Notes: a model not told the origin generated them from the letters alone. 64,000 nt of DNA from Zizania palustris (GCA_019279435.1 JAAALK010000123.1:1-64000), one strand, 5' to 3'. Shown: positions 23,608 through 38,000, numbered from the stretch's first letter. A program made the numbers and translations.

Positions 23608-24896
23608 TTATTTCTTCGGTCCCACTTCCTTCTTTCCTACGCATGCAGGTAGCACAGCGGCCAAGAGCCAGAGCTCTCGTCAGGAGCAGGGAAGGCAGTT
23701 TTAGGGTACCTGACCGACGGACATAGATTTAGGTTCAATTTTATGCTCATGGGTTTACGGGGTTGGTTACCTGTTTATTGTCGGGTCAAGTTCGGGAGTA
23801 GATTTAAACCCGTAGGTTTACTTAAAATTACATAAAATTTATCTCATTCTATATTATTTTTCATGATAATGTTATGTTAAGATATATTGAGTGATTCATC
23901 ATTTCAAATTATATATTGGTAATGTAATAATATTCTATTTATTGTGGTTTTTTAATTATATTTATGTTGTAACGTAATTCATGTAGAGTATAAATTTAAC
24001 CTGTGGGTTACCCATCGAGTTTGGGGTACGCGATGGGTTCGGGTTCGAGTTTAGTTTTGAACCCATGAGTTTCACGGATTCAGGTTTACATAGATTTTAC
24101 GGGTTTGCTTCGCGGACGGGTTTTCATCAAATCCGTAGGTTTCAAATGGGTTGTCATCCCTAGGTGGGAGGTAAAGCTGAGTAGGAAGCCAAGGCCACTT
24201 CCGTACCGAACCGGCCCAAACACAATCCATTAGTCAGGCTGGGTCGGGCAAGCCCACGAGCCGATCAATTTGGCACAGATATGGCCCATATACAGACCGG
24301 ACCGTGCCACGAACCGTGCTAGATTGCCGTGCCATCGGCCGGCCTAAAAAACCCGGTCCAACTCCCACTCTATTCCGCGCGGCGCAAGCAGCAGCAGCAG
24401 CAATTAGGGTAGGGGCGCAGGGTGCACGCAGGCCCAATAGCCAGGCGCCCAGGCAGGCAGTAGGAATGTTGTTTCGGCCTTTCGGTTTCCAGGAATAAAA
24501 ATCGAACCGAAAACGTAAATAAAAATAAAAACCAAAATTTTCAAAATAAACCAAATAGTGCTTTATTCAGTTTGGTTCGGTTATTTTTGCCCACCCCTAC
24601 AAATAGAGGCCTTGTTATACTTCGATTTTTCTAAAGAGCTCTTAAAAATAAGTTTGCTGGAGTTGCTCTTACTCGTACGAGTTGTCTTGCATTGACTTCT
24701 GAAAAAAGGAGATCCGATGCTCTTTGTCATACGGAGTATCAAATTGCTGAGTACATACTATGAGTACATTGCTGTATTCTTGAGATGTCATCAATAATAC
24801 ATGCTATTTTTACAGGAAAGAATGTAATTATAAGAGAATGGGGAAAATGTCCCTAGTTCTCTTCAGGGTTGGAAGATGGCAGCATCAAAACGAACA

Positions 24897-27800
24897 CTAA
24901 TCCTCAATAACATACTTGTTCCTACGAGCGCCAAAAGCAATCCTCTGAAAGTGAAATCAGAGACAACGATTATCCAACACAACAGATTTGACAATAGTTG
25001 AGGATGCCAAAAATAACAAAAGACAGTGCCCAGTGTCAAGGGAGATCTTACTGAAAATATTCTGGAGTAGGCTTTCAAGCCTGTGAGAAAACGAATGTAG
25101 GTTGGTTTCATGGATTGGTTGGTAGGGATTGCTCTGATGTTTGGAACGAGATAATCCGCAACCTACCATAATAAAGTGGAAAGATGAATTATTTGTTGGA
25201 CTAGAACTAACTTAGAAGACATCAATGGGTGTATATTAACATCAATAACATACAAGGCAGGTCACTGGATCATTGATAAACATACAGTTTAGTGTTATCT
25301 GAACCTAGAGCTCATTGGTGGTATAAAGTACTGTCCCTGTCGTGTAAAGCTTGGGTGCCTTTTAAGTTCAATTAGCTAAAGTATTGAGCTATAAAGGAAT
25401 ATTTGATTATTTGCCACCCCTAAAAAGTGACTCTAATTATTTGTCACTTTTGCCCATAGTTAGACTCACACGTCACATTACAAATAATCAAATAGCCTAA
25501 ACTTTTTAGTGGCAAATCATTAAATCTCCCGAAAGGTGTGTGAATAACTGTTCTCACTGAAATTAATAAATAGTATTATACTAAGGTATGCATGTTCTCT
25601 TGAGGTCAATAGATGTAAATGTATGCATGATCAACATGGTAATGAGTAGCATTTCTGAACATTGATAATGCAAGTAAATTCAACAGGTTAACTTAACCCT
25701 TCAATGAAGAATTGTCTCATGATTTCAGAAACATATAACCAGGTCCAGAAAAGGAATCATGATGGATCTTACCACATTAGGAGGTTCAGCTAATATATTG
25801 ATGAAAAATTTGGCCTGCCATCAATATAAGTCCAGAATTTAATAAAGATGAATTATGTTGTCAACAATGGTTAAAAAGAGACCACGAGGATAACTTACCT
25901 GCTTTGTCGTAGCCCCAGACATAAGAAGATCAGTTGTAACCATGCCAGGCTGCACAGATTATTTATGCACTTAGCAGCATAATTATTCTTCCAGCATTAT
26001 TAATTTATTATAGAAGAAGAAAACAACCATTAGCTTTGCACGGATGCTGTATGCAAGGCTCAAAGCATACAGAAACTAGTTGGTTAAATCACTCCAATGA
26101 TTAATTTTTTTCAGAAAGAAATTAGTTAAGAATTCTAAAATACAAAGACACCAGGACAAAGGTTGGAGTTATGTACCGACAAATTGTGCACCATGACATT
26201 ATTCACTTCATTCATCTGCAATTCTGCCTGCAATTAGAATCAGATCATTTTCCTTCATGCAATTTCTAATAAACAAGAATTCCAGAAGAATGAACGGAAA
26301 ATGACAACATAAATTGAGGAAGTTGTTCCATTTAAGAGCTAAAGGATCTGAACCTAAGTCCAAGGACACAACAAGTCCCTTCCCTATTCATGATTACAGC
26401 TTTCTAATTTCTCAAATTAATAATGTGTACTAAGTAGGGGTGAAAATAGATTGGATACAGACAGAAACTAGTAATATCATATTCGTTTTGATATTTTTCC
26501 TCAGATTCGGAAACAAAAACGGATACCCAGATACAAAAACAAATGAATAATATCGGACATGAATACAGAACGAATATGAACTGGAATGAATACGGTTACA
26601 GAAATTTATTAGGAACAATTATATGTTGCCTACCAGGAGAGGAGTAATTTGCCCACGAAATAAACTAACTAATGTGTATGCATATTTTTTTATTTGTGCA
26701 TATGATTTAGATTTTACTTGTGAAGCTAGCTTATAAAAATGAATAAATTAAGGATGTTGATCACTAAATATTTTTCCACTGTAATGATTTTTCAGGGAAT
26801 TTTTTAAAAATAAAATAAAAATATTTTAATAAAATATTATGAATTAAAGTTAATTTAACACGCAAGAGAAAATAAGAAATACTTTTTCCTTAATAAATTA
26901 AAACTGTAGATATTTTTAGTAATTTTTCTAAAATTTAAATATGTCCTGGAAATTTTCTAGAAGTGTTTTAAAGAAAATAAGTAATTTTAATGCAATAAAT
27001 AATATTTTCACATTTATTTAAATGGTAGATCCTTAAAAATTGGGAGATTTGATAATTTTACACTCAATGGTTTTGTGTATGTCTGTGGAATCATTTAAGT
27101 CTATGATCACCAAAGCAATTTTTCAAGTGGCAAATCATCAAATATTCACTTAAATGCTCTATTTTCTTTTTGGGCCGAATGTCAGCCCAACTCCCTCTCT
27201 CTTCTGTACATATAATATAACCCACTTGGCCCAACTTGGCTTGATGGGCCTCAAGTGTGAATATTTGAATACCTTTTATCCGGATTATCCGTATCTGGAA
27301 AAATATATGTACCCGTTATGTAACTATATCCGAGACTATCCAAAAGTTATCCGATTTAATACTACCCATATACATGTCTGGCTGTGTCAAACGGAAATTA
27401 TCTGAACCTTTTTCACCCCTACAACTACTGATTACCTATTTGAGAATATCAGATTGTTCTGGATGTTGAGAAATAGTGGTAATCAATATTGTATTATAGA
27501 TGTGGTATCACAATGCAGTCAACAATTTATATGATGATGTTACAATGACAAAAGCAATGCATTATGAAATAAATGCTTCACTGGATGTGTTCTGATATAA
27601 ATGAAATAATATGAGGTTATATCCTCACATAAGTGTTATCTTTACCTGTAGAGACTTTGTAAGGTGCACCACACTTCTCTTTGTTGCACCATATGCTGCA
27701 AATCTGGTCATTATCAATAGTAATAAATGTCATATTTCTGCAAGGATATCAGCTGGAATTTCAGTGTAATAGTTCATAAAAGCATTAGGCACCTAAAGAT

Positions 27801-30774
27801 ACTTGAATTTAATCTTGTTCGATATTCTCCCCTACAATCTTCACTTGATCCAAACTACTAACCAAAATTTTGAAACCGATTTCACTAAAAACACCAATAC
27901 CCCAAGCAAAACTGGCAAATGGCCGATTATCAGTTTTTACCAGACAAATGCTTGATTCCAAAATTTTAAAATTCAAAAGCTAGCTTGTTGCCGGTTATTG
28001 GCAGAAAAATTTTGGTAGGAGTAAAATACATTTTTTCATAATAAATCATAATGCAATCATCCATAGGGCATGCATCACAAAATAAAATATATAATATTAA
28101 GTACAACACAAATGTAAAACTAGATACAATTTCAAAATTGAATGGAGTCATTTTCTCCTTTTGAAATGTACAAACAAATAACCGTATAAGGGAAGATGGA
28201 CTTGATATAATTTCAAATTTAAATTATTCTGGTCATTATACTGAACACTGGCCAGTTCAATACAGAAAGATAGAATGCACGCTTATGTGGAATTGGAGAA
28301 AAGGAGATGCAAGAGCACATTCCTCTATTGAGCACCCACATTTTATTACACGAGAACAAATGGAAATGCATACCTTGGGGTTGGCCTTCCATCAGAACCA
28401 GCACCATCGATGTTAAATATGTGGCCACCTCGAGCCTGGTTGCGCATCATGTTTATTGCCTAAGATGACAATAAGATCAATCTTTGGGAAAATGACTCCA
28501 TATTTGTTATAATAAACAGAAGAAAGCTAATATTGAGTTGAAAGAACTACCTCACGACAACATATCATCAATCCAAGAGTGTTAGTGGTGATGACTTCCC
28601 TATTAAATCAGAGAAAAGGGGCATTTAATTATCACTACTTGAAAGCCCAGTTGAATAGGATATACTAGGCCAAACCATAAAAAGGACAGCATGATAATTA
28701 CATGAGAGCCTCGTCGGAGGTCTCAACCAATGGTTTGTAACTATATGCATTTGATCCAGCATTGTTGATCTGCGCCAAAAGAACAAAAGATAAGGAGAAA
28801 CCGAGAAAGTCAACATTCTTACGGTATGTGGATTTTATCCCCAAAAGATTTAACAATACAGACCTGAGTGCTTCAGCTAAATAAATGAATTTACACATTC
28901 AATAAGGAAAACTGAGAAATTTCAATCACTATAGTGGATTGGACATAACTAACAAATCTTTCAAATATGGCAGGAAGTAAGAATCAGCATATTTTATAAC
29001 AAACAAACACGAGCAAATGTGTGTTTTCGGATGTTTGATGATAAAGGGGTGATTATGTACCCAAATATCAATATACTTTGTCTTGCTGCGTGCAAAATCA
29101 ACAAGTGCCTTTACATCCTTTCCTTCCCTAACATCACAGACAATTCCCTGCAATAATACAAATAGAAAAAGTTCAGGATCTAAGGCAAAGAAAGTATTGC
29201 ACTGTAATATTTTCTATCAGCAGACATGGTTTACGAATGAAGACTTTGATGGCAAGCAAAAGCATCAGGTGGCTCAGCAGTAGGAAGTAGGTACCCACAC
29301 ATGTTGCTCTCCAAATTCCTTTTTCAAGTCAGTGGTCGCAGATTCTACCCTTTCAGCTGTAGAGGATAGACTGCATGTCAAGGAAAGACTAAACTGTAAC
29401 TTACTTGTATGCTTTCTTCTTCATCCTCTTTCTAAAAGTGGCTCGAGAACATACAAGCAATCATTTGAAATCTCATAACAGATCTAATTAACAGGTCAGT
29501 TATCTGAAAGGGCTAACATCTATATAGAGTACCCCATGTACGATAATTTAGGACAATTTAATAATTATTAAATGCCAATAGCTGGATTGTGCATAAATTA
29601 GTTTAGGTCAATGGGCCATCCAAATGAGAATAGAGGAAAGAAAGAAACAGGTAAATGAGATGTGCCCATGGAAATCAATTTTTAATGCATTTTAAGCTCG
29701 ATAAAGTAACCAATTTTATTTATGTCACTAACAAATAATAATTAAAAGTAGCTCTTTCTATACTATTGAAAGCATAAAGTCATGGTTGCACCTGATCTTG
29801 AGCATATTATAACATTATCACCAGCCTTCAGAAATTCCTTTGCCAGAGCATATCCTATACCTGTTTAAGAACGTATAAAGGTCACTGAGTAAGAATATTC
29901 GGAGGTAATATGAAGCAAAGTAAGCATATTCGGAGGTAATATGAAGCAAGCTTCCACAAAGGAACACATTTAGGAGATGTGCCTCTACCGCCACTTTACC
30001 GAAAGATTTAATCTGCGAGGATTTAAATATTTCTTTACCACAATACAATATTAAAGCAATTGTTTTACACAGCATCAAGATCGATTTCTATTGATTATGT
30101 AAAATATCAGGAAGGATCACATTATTTGTGTGCATTTATGTACTTCCAAATTGGTCTTGCTCTATTCGGCTACAAGGTCTGAAGCCTATTCGTACTAAAC
30201 ATGGTTACAATTTACAGTGTACACCACACACCAAATGCTTGGAACTACAAAATATCATCGACAGTAAACTAAATAGAAATGGTTAGACCAAGCTATTAAT
30301 TACCAACAAGCTATTAATTTACAACAGAAACATTCAGAATTCAGAAACATTATCAGTCCGGCAGTCCCTATATGCTATTACTGTTAACTACGGAAACTGT
30401 ATCTCAACACGAGCATTCAGAAACCTCTTCTTCTTCTTATAGACAAAATCAAACATCTTATATACGAAATCGGGCATGATATCAATAAGTGCTCGCGAAG
30501 ACACACAACCAACCACACCTTTCGTGGAACCGGTGATAAGGACATTATACGGAGGCACCATGGCCTCCCTCCGCGCCCCTCCTCCTCCACCGCCAGGGAG
30601 AGCCTCCACCCGGATCCCAGCAAGTCCCCGGCCTCCTCTCGCCGCAACCCGGCGCCCCGCGGCCCAGCGGGGGAACCGCGCACCGGCGGCCGAGAACGGC
30701 CCGACAAGCGCGGGGCCCGCCTGTTGTGGGGCTCGGAGCGGGAGGTAGGCGGCGGCGGCGTTGGTGGCCGTCAT
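24897..30774 (-). CDS. NOL: NOL (NYC1-LIKE), chlorophyll b reductase subunit, short-chain dehydrogenase/reductase
   Basis: Thirteen exons join without any frame break into 345 codons plus stop: 30774-30519, 29860-29792, 29356-29295, 29147-29061, 28769-28702, 28599-28551, 28459-28374, 27703-27646, 26227-26177, 25949-25899, 25814-25773, 25162-25052 and 24944-24897. Residues 1-70 are Ala/Arg/Gly-rich with few acids, like a chloroplast transit peptide. The Rossmann motif TGSTKGIG is at 81-88, INNAGSN at 159-165, and the catalytic YGATK pair is Tyr230/Lys234. The C-terminus reads RIAFGARRNKYVIED. NOL and NYC1 reduce chlorophyll b to 7-hydroxymethyl chlorophyll a, the first step of chlorophyll b and light-harvesting-complex breakdown in senescence, at the thylakoid. 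Upstream ATG 30930 is in frame, but MTATNAAAA fits the transit-peptide start better. Confidence 0.95.
26435..27421. mobile_element. hAT-like element in NOL intron 8
   Basis: The ends read TAGGGGTGAAAA and, inverted, TAGGGGTGAAAAA. Subterminal parts carry ACGGATACCCAGATAC and its rough inverse near 27285-27370. There is no transposase and no exact 8-bp target duplication. The interior is AT-rich. It lies between exons 27703-27646 and 26227-26177 and does not disturb the splice sites. Confidence 0.7.
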
Positions 30775-32424
30775 TGCGGGCGGCAGCGAGACGAGAGGAG
30801 GAGAAGCGCGCGCCCGTGCGATCGATCGAGCGATCGATCGAGCTAGCGCGCACACGTACGCGTGGGCGACGCCAAGTCGCCAACTGCTCGCCTCCGAGTC
30901 TGCAATTCTGGATAACGAATTCACGAGCAAGAAATGGAAGTACGGGCGTATGGCTCACAGGTCAGTGTGAGCAACCATCTCAACGGTAATTCGGTGTTCT
31001 ACGTGACCGAATTCGGTATTTTACGTGACCGGGTGCGTTTGCAGGACTTCAACTTTTTAATTTTGTGAAACTGAAGTTAAACTATACATTTTTCTTGATG
31101 AGTGGATCTTTTTTTCTTGATGAGTGAATCCTGCGGAAAGCGCTCCAGAAAAATAATGAAGTGAAGTGGTAGAGCCGAGTCTAGCCAACTTTAAGTGTTC
31201 CACTCTAGTTGTAGATTTCATGATCCGGAACTCTACCAAATAGGTCGTAAATTTGATGTTACTTTTCATACGAAACTATTGATTACGTAAAGGTATTTGG
31301 GTCGGTCGATAATTGGTTCAAATTTCTTCAAATAATTTTTTTTAGTTCTTTGGAAAATTCTCCAAACTAAATTTGTCGTGGCTTTAATTTGAGATGAGAG
31401 TTTTACATGTACAGGTAAGAAACACTTGATGGACTCTGGTGTTAGTGTGCTCGTGTTGCGTCTGGGCAACTGATTGCGTGTACGTCCTGCTGAGTGGTGA
31501 ACAATGAACAGAGTACACGACGAGACTTTGATTATGATGTCGCCGTTGCTTCTGCACCAGTGATACCTTTTAAGAATACTCATCCAAAAACCAATAAATT
31601 AAATAAATCTATTTTATATTTATATTATTTTAAAAGAATCTAGTGGCGGTGAATCTATCACCATCACTAATTTTTCTTGGACACGCAGATCTTTATTGTT
31701 AGTAAAATCTATATTATTTTTGAAACCTAATTACAATAGATGTTATTTTATCATGTTTTAAATTATACGTATCATTTATATGATTTTTTATAATAGTGTG
31801 ATTTTTTTTGTTGCAATGCCTAAACACTAGTAATCCATATAATATAATTAAACAGTGTGAATATATTTTTTATCAACTCAGTAATAACTTTTACATACAT
31901 CAGCTCCTGTTGTTTCCGACTACCGTGCTTTGGCTAACGTAGACACCCGTCCATCGTGATACGTGAGTACGCCAGACAAGGGTTTGTTTTGGATGGTCTT
32001 TGCTTATTTTTAGAACTATACTTTAGTCTTAGACCCCGTTTGGATTGGGGTTGTCTATTTTTATGGACTAAAATTTAGTCTCATTTAATCCATAAAATCC
32101 CACACGGGATTAGTCTCTTGGATGTTGCTTATTAGGATTAAAAGTGTCATGCACACTCTATTTTATTTATGAACCCTTCATTAAATGATGTTTAATCCTT
32201 ACATCCAAACAAGATGACTAAACTTAAGTCTCTACTAAAATAAGTAAGTTTTAGTCCCTAAACATAAGCAAGGTCATCCAAACAAGGCCTTATTTAGTCC
32301 CTAAAATCCCAAACAATCTTGCTTATGGGGATTAAACTTTAGTTCATAAAATTTAGTCCATAAGTTACTAAGAGCTTGTTTATTGGGACTAAAAGGTGTT
32401 ATGTACATCATCTACCCTCATTTA
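30775..32424. other. Intergenic: NOL upstream region and MITE remnants
   Basis: The first 200 bases upstream of the NOL start are GC-rich, with a GATCGATCGAGCGATCGATC palindromic tract at about 30820-30840, and probably contain the promoter and 5' UTR. A MITE of about 257 bp lies at 32033-32289, with ends GACCCCGTTTGGATTGG and, inverted, AAGGCCTTGTTTGGATG. It carries repeated TTTAGTC words and is nested in a wider TTTAGTC-rich region to about 32850. No gene is seen. Confidence 0.5.
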
Positions 32425-32670
32425 CAGGGCCGGCCCTGACATTTTTGTGGCCCGGTGCGGAACAAAAAATGGAAGCCCCCATTTACCATAAAGATGCAAA
32501 ATAATATTAAAAAAATTATTGTCAAGCCTGCTGTCCGTGACGTGTGACTAATTTGCAACTGAGCTTTATTAATACTTGTAAAGCCTATTAGCATACTAAA
32601 TTTTGGAGGCCCCCTACTATCGGAGGCCCGGTGCGGTCACACTGCTGGCACTGGCCCAAGGCCGGCCCTG
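32425..32670. mobile_element. Small non-autonomous hAT element with 8-bp target duplication
   Basis: It is 246 bp with ends CAGGGCCGGCCCTGAC and, inverted, CAGGGCCGGCCTTG. It is flanked on both sides by CTCATTTA (32417-32424 and 32671-32678), the 8-bp duplication expected of hAT transposition. It sits inside an older TTTAGTC-type MITE cluster. Confidence 0.92.
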
Positions 32671-33158
32671 CTCATTTATGGCTGGTTAGGAGGATGAAAA
32701 AATAAAAGTAACAATGATTATGGGTAATATGATTATTGTATAGTACTTTAGTCCGACTTCCGAACAAAATAATTAAATTTTAGTCCCTACTAATTAAATA
32801 AGCAAGTTTTAGTCTATAAAAATAAACAAGTGCAATCCAATCAGGCCTAAATATGATCTTCTCCACATATATTACGAATATATTTTAATCCATAATAATG
32901 CACAGATACCTAACTAGTATACTAAAGATAGAAGTGTATTTTACATAAAAATATGATATTTAATTTACACTGTTATAATATGAACTCACTGCAATCTAAC
33001 ATAACATTTTGATTAACGTATATTTTACTGATAACTGTTTTAACAATATAACATTTGATTATTCTGGCCTACTTAGCAGCGTAGTTGCAACACTATATCC
33101 TACCCTTCATCGTCTCCGTTAATCGTAATGGGAACGAGTGCGTCGGGCAATATTCGGG

Positions 33159-34420
33159 TAGAGATGGTAACGGGTAAATTAAATACTCATGGGTAATATC
33201 TACTATAAGACTATTCATAATGGTGGGTTTTATAGCATTGTTTTCTAGAATGTTACGTCAACTTTACAATTGAATGAAATACCCTCTCTAAGTGGAGAGT
33301 TTCATTTCACTATTTACTAGGCTAACTAGTGTAATAAAATGCAACTAGCTCTCATGAAATACCCTCTCTCTGATGATACGATTTAGCTCTCAATGGTTGT
33401 TTCATTTCGTTTCATCCGTCTTAGAAATGAGTTAGCACCGTGTCATAATGATGACACTATTTCTTTCTTCGTTAATTGAATGTCATATAAGCAAAAAATC
33501 TAATGTGGCATAGTAATTAATATCATGAAACACCTAATAAAACTTCTATTGTAAATAGCCTAAATAGACTTATCCCGCTCAATGGGTATGGATTCTTTTT
33601 AGTATTCGTACCTGCACGTGTATTTTATACTCGGCATACCCATACTCGACAAAAACAATATCGTAGAAAACATGCAAAACAATGATAGATCCACGGATTG
33701 TCGTACCTCTGTGAGTTCTGGCATCTTGTTTCTTCCTCCATGGGCGTTGTAGGGCGACGATGCATGCCTTTCTCCTTCCATGGGCGCTCTAGGCAGCGAC
33801 GACACCATGCATCGTAGCGGGAGGGGGCCAACAGCGTCGCAGCGATGCACGCCGGTGAGGGAGCAGCGGTGGCTGCGTGTGCGCGGGATGAGCAGCGGCG
33901 GCACACGCGCCGATGCGCATGTGGGAGACGGGAGATTAATAAGCGGCGGAGACGACCTGCGCGGGGAGGAAGCGTTGGGCGACAGTGGCGACGCGCGCGT
34001 GGGCGAGATATGATGAGCGACGACAGCACACGCGCCGACGCGCGTACCGGAGAGGAAGCAACTGCGATGGCTTGCACAGGGACTCAGGGAGGAAGCGACG
34101 GGCAGCTACGCGCGCATGCACGGGGGGATGGCGACGGCGGTGCGTGGAGGAGCAGGAGAGGACGGGAGCAGTTTTAGAGTTATTACTTTGTTAATGGGCT
34201 GGACTTTCGATATTCATTTGGGCTGATGAGCAGTGGCAAGCAATTTGGCCCATGGAACAGGTGTATAGGTAAACGGCTACTGATACTGTTTTCTTGTACT
34301 CTACCCGTTTACCCGATGGTATAATTTTTTACCTAAATTTATACACACAAGTAATAATCTCTCTTTATACCCGTACCCTAATAAAGAATAATAGGTACGG
34401 GATACCCATCGCCATCTCTC
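33159..34420. mobile_element. hAT-like element, non-autonomous, with nested MITE
   Basis: The left end TAGAGATGGTAACGGGTA is matched by the inverted right end GAGATGGCGATGGGTA. The GC-rich middle (33720-34170) has no recognisable protein. A MITE of about 340 bp (about 33220-33562) with ends AGACTATTCATAATGG and, inverted, AGGCTATTTACAATAG lies inside. The direct target duplication is not clear. Confidence 0.65.
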
Positions 34421-36135
34421 CAAGGCCGAAAGTGTACTACCGGGAGATTTATCAATTTTTGTTTGGTACTCAATTATGGATCTATATAAACAGGTTGTAG
34501 TTTAAAAATCTAGCATGTTCTAATATGCCTACGTGGAACAGGATGAAATATCAATCAATCAAAAACTCCTAAAACAGATTATGATTTTTTTTTTGAAATC
34601 CCAACTCACGTCACTAGCGTAGATAGTTCAATCTACGGTATTGCCAAACCAAACTTCGATCCCTGACTACATGGTTAAATAAACTATTAGTTTGTCAAGT
34701 AATACAAAACGGGAGGTGGTACGATACTTCGATATGTATACTTCACGCGCCGGCGCCGCGACCCATCGTTCCGCTGCATGGATCGCGTTGCATGCACGCG
34801 GCACGCACCGATGCATGGAGCGACACACATCCTCACGCGTGCCATCCCATGCCTGCTCACACCCGCAGGTACGGCCACCCGGAAATTAACCAGCTAGCTC
34901 CTTACCCTACCTATCACCCGTAAGGCTATACTCTTTTTCAATGTACAAATATTATTCATCTTAGACATGATTATACATACTAATAAGATATTAAATAAAT
35001 TGGTTACTAAAACAAGATTCTAGTGGTTCTACCCAAGTCCAACTCCTAATGGCCACACGCTTCAATTGACGGAGTAACTAATATGTATACACTTTTACCT
35101 AAACATCAAAATAATTATTATTTATATATCGGAAGGAGTAGCTGTTATCACATTAGTTTTTATTTTTGTAGCAACCGAGCGGATAACTAATAAACCGGAT
35201 CCGTAAATAATCGTCCAGCCACTATTTCGGTACATGCATGTGCGGGTATGCTCATAATTCATACAGCGGTGAATCAATACTACAACAAACACATTATCGA
35301 TCGGATTAAATACTCTTATATAATACGAAATTATCATCTACATTGAACTAGCTATTACAATATATAGAGAGCAATCTTTGTAAGCATAATTTAATAACCT
35401 TTCATCTGAATAAATCCGAAGCTTTACTGCTTCTGAGGTGTTAGAGTCAATTTCAATAGCTTCGAACTTTCTTCACACCGAAGGGGGCTTGACTCAAATA
35501 GGCTTTGTTTTGACGAGGTACACGCCTATAACTTCGTATAAGACTTTGGATAGAACTTCGCGGGAAGTTGTCGTTAATCTTTGTCAGGTGAACGCATTTT
35601 CCCCGACCGTCAGTATGATGAACTGAAATTTTTGGATCAGCTTGTCCTCACATGTCACCGCGCCCCGCCCCGCCCCGCCCGCAGATCGCCGTGTGTTCCG
35701 GGCAAAAATCCCAGCACGGCAAGCAAAGCACAAGTGCACAAGGCGCGCCTGCCTGCCTCGTTTATTTCGTAGCGTAAAAACTAATAAAAACAGGTAGCGC
35801 GCGCAGGCGCCGACGAAGGGATAAAGGTGGCCTAGAGCCTACGGGAGCGGCCGGTGCAGCCGAAAACCATGGGCCATGCATGCAGCATGCTGCACATACA
35901 TGGCGCGCGCCGCGAGGTCTGGCAGTCTTGCATGCACATGAGCACACCGTCGCCACGTACGACGGCCACCGGAATTCCAGCAACTGTGTGCTCTATCTTT
36001 CCCCCTACCTTTTTTTCTCTAACCTCGGATAGCCGGATTCGACGAGAATCGGAATTTGTTTGCGCTAAAACAATTGATAAAAATGTGTTTACAGAAGCTT
36101 GCTCCTCTAAACATGCCTGTTGTCGTTACACAGTA
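34421..36135. other. Intergenic, no gene recognised
   Basis: This is AT-rich sequence with two GC-rich patches (34740-34870 and 35655-35990), both rich in GCATGC-type words. Open frames are short and unlike known proteins. Nothing is supported as a gene. Confidence 0.5.
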
Positions 36136-36391
36136 CTCGATGTCCCTAAAGTACACAAAAACAAGTCATTTTAAACATAATTTTACATATCAATGAGCAA
36201 TTAATTATTATGTATTTTACATGTTTACCTCTATTAATATAGTGCAGGAGTAAACATAACATGAAAAACAAGAAATAAGTAGTACTTGAGGGGTATAGTT
36301 GTCCAAAATATATAATAAAATGCAAAACGACTTGTTTTAGCAACCTCTTGATACAAGCCTAAAACAATTTGTTTTTGTGTACTTGAGGGAG
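36136..36391. mobile_element. Stowaway-like MITE
   Basis: It is about 256 bp, flanked by TA. The ends contain AAGTACACAAAAACAAGTCA and the inverse TTTGTTTTTGTGTACTTGAG. It is related to the elements at 40435-40691 and at 42008-42175 plus 55190-55277. Confidence 0.8.
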
Positions 36392-37671
36392 TACATATTT
36401 CTATTCTCCGCTCATTACTAACACTAATCCTATGTACGTGAATATGAGCTTAAGAGTTTGAAAATGATCTTAAATGTACGAATGTATAAATGCATGTCTA
36501 TAAAAGGTTCTTCCGAACCCTTTATATATTGTAGGGATCGAGGATTACCATTTAGATTTTATGTGTCGTATTAACTCTATTTACAACAACTCTATTTACA
36601 ACAGTAGAAACAATTAGTATGTAGCTATTAACCTAAGCATTATGTGTTGTCTTAATTGAATAGTTATACGTCTAGGTTTTATTATCATCAATAGAGTGGT
36701 CTGGCTGTTGACTTCGACTGTCCTGAGTATTTGTAATCAACCATCCTTTTGAGCGAGAGACTCAAAGAACCTTTGAGATCGATTTGAGATCCTCTGCAGT
36801 CGAGGACAGTCAGCCTCTTAACAAATCGGACGGGCGTGCGAGGGGGGCTTCGCACCGGTGAGACTCACTTCGCAGGAGGCATGACTTCGAAGAGAGAGAA
36901 GGGAGCTTCGCACCATCCGATCAAGATTGGACGGCTGCGAAACCCGACTGCCCTCTGCAGTCACCCCCTCCAACTGCAGAGGAACCGCTCCATTTGAGAT
37001 CACCCACGGCTTCTTTGGCTATTGGATGATGTAACCCTGGTTGTCTTTAATGTGATTCTCTTTTCACTTTATTGTGTATTTGGGGTTATGTCCCCGACGA
37101 GATGCTTCTACTTTTGTGATGGCATAAAAAGAAAACCTCAAAATGTTGAATTGTTAATATATTAGAAATATTATAATTTTAGAGATAAAAATATATTATT
37201 ATATTTATCATTAAAAATATTTTAATATAGTGATATTTTAGTTAGAAAATGTATCATGCCGATGTCCCAAACGTGATCCTTTCAGAAACGGAAATAATAT
37301 GTTCGCGGTATAAGTTGACTTTTTCAAAGTTTATATTTATCAGTTTTAACTAAAGTTTGATTAAAAATATATTAACATTGAAAAATTAAAAATATATTAA
37401 CATTGACAGTATTAAATAAATACACTATTGAAACATATTTAATATTTGATTTAACGAAACTAATTTAATGTTATAACTGTTTGTACATATTTTCATAAAT
37501 CTAGTTAAAGTCAAAGAAGGTTGGCTTTAAAAAAATCAAACTATTACTGTATATATATATATATATATATTGTAAAAATGTTTGACTTCTACTTGGTATT
37601 AAGTAGAAGACAAACAATACTTCATCCATTGCACAGATACCTGTTGTTTTTACCAATTCTCATACAAATTA

Positions 37672-38000
37672 GGGGGGTTTGGATTGGGATAAAATTTTTA
37701 GCCCCCATCACATCCAATGTTTAAATACTATTTTGGAGTATTAAATGTAGACTATTTACAAAATTCATTCATAATCGGAGGATTATTCACGAGATGAATC
37801 TAATGAGTCTAATTACACCATGATTTGACAATGTGATGCTACAGTAAACATTTACTAATTATGGATTAATTAGCCTTAGAAAATTCGTTTCGCCTTTTAG
37901 TCTCTAATTATATAATTATTTTTATAATTAGTTTACGTTAGTCTTTCAAATTAATGTCGAAACATCTGATATGACTAAATTTTTGCCATCCAAACACCCC
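37672..38000. mobile_element. Tourist-like MITE
   Basis: It is 329 bp with ends GGGGGGTTTGGATTGGGAT and, inverted, GGGGTGTTTGGATGGCAAA. The interior includes TGATGCTACAGTAAACATTT, typical of a widespread grass MITE family. TTA flanks the left side; the right flank has decayed to TTC. Confidence 0.8.

Larger units (their letters stand above)
20956..24600. other. Intergenic block of degenerate DNA transposons
   Basis: No gene is seen. An outer pair of ends (about 20985 TTGGGCATTCGGTTTTTTC and about 24597 GCCCACCCCTAC) looks hAT-like. Inside are GC-rich tracts with GGCCCGACGGGCC-type words at about 21380-21560 and 24190-24360, and AT-rich sequence at 21590-22860. The intact Tourist-like element listed separately is also here, as is another hAT-like relic ending TCATCCCTA at about 24160. 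Borders are uncertain apart from the Tourist element. Confidence 0.45.

Noticed and set aside
29898..29950. 31-bp direct repeat in a NOL intron
   Set aside because: A short local duplication far from splice sites, with no evident effect.
30775..30930. N-terminal extension of NOL to an in-frame ATG at 30930
   Set aside because: The extra 52 residues are not like a transit peptide, and the start at 30774 gives the usual length; kept only as an alternative.
33599..34177. Arg/Ala-rich open frames on both strands
   Set aside because: They lie in the GC-rich core of a hAT-like element and show no transposase motif.
35438..35772. Short plus-strand frames (for example SGERIFPDRQYDELKFL)
   Set aside because: Hinted at a retroelement or gene fragment, but I could not match it to a family and the frame is broken.
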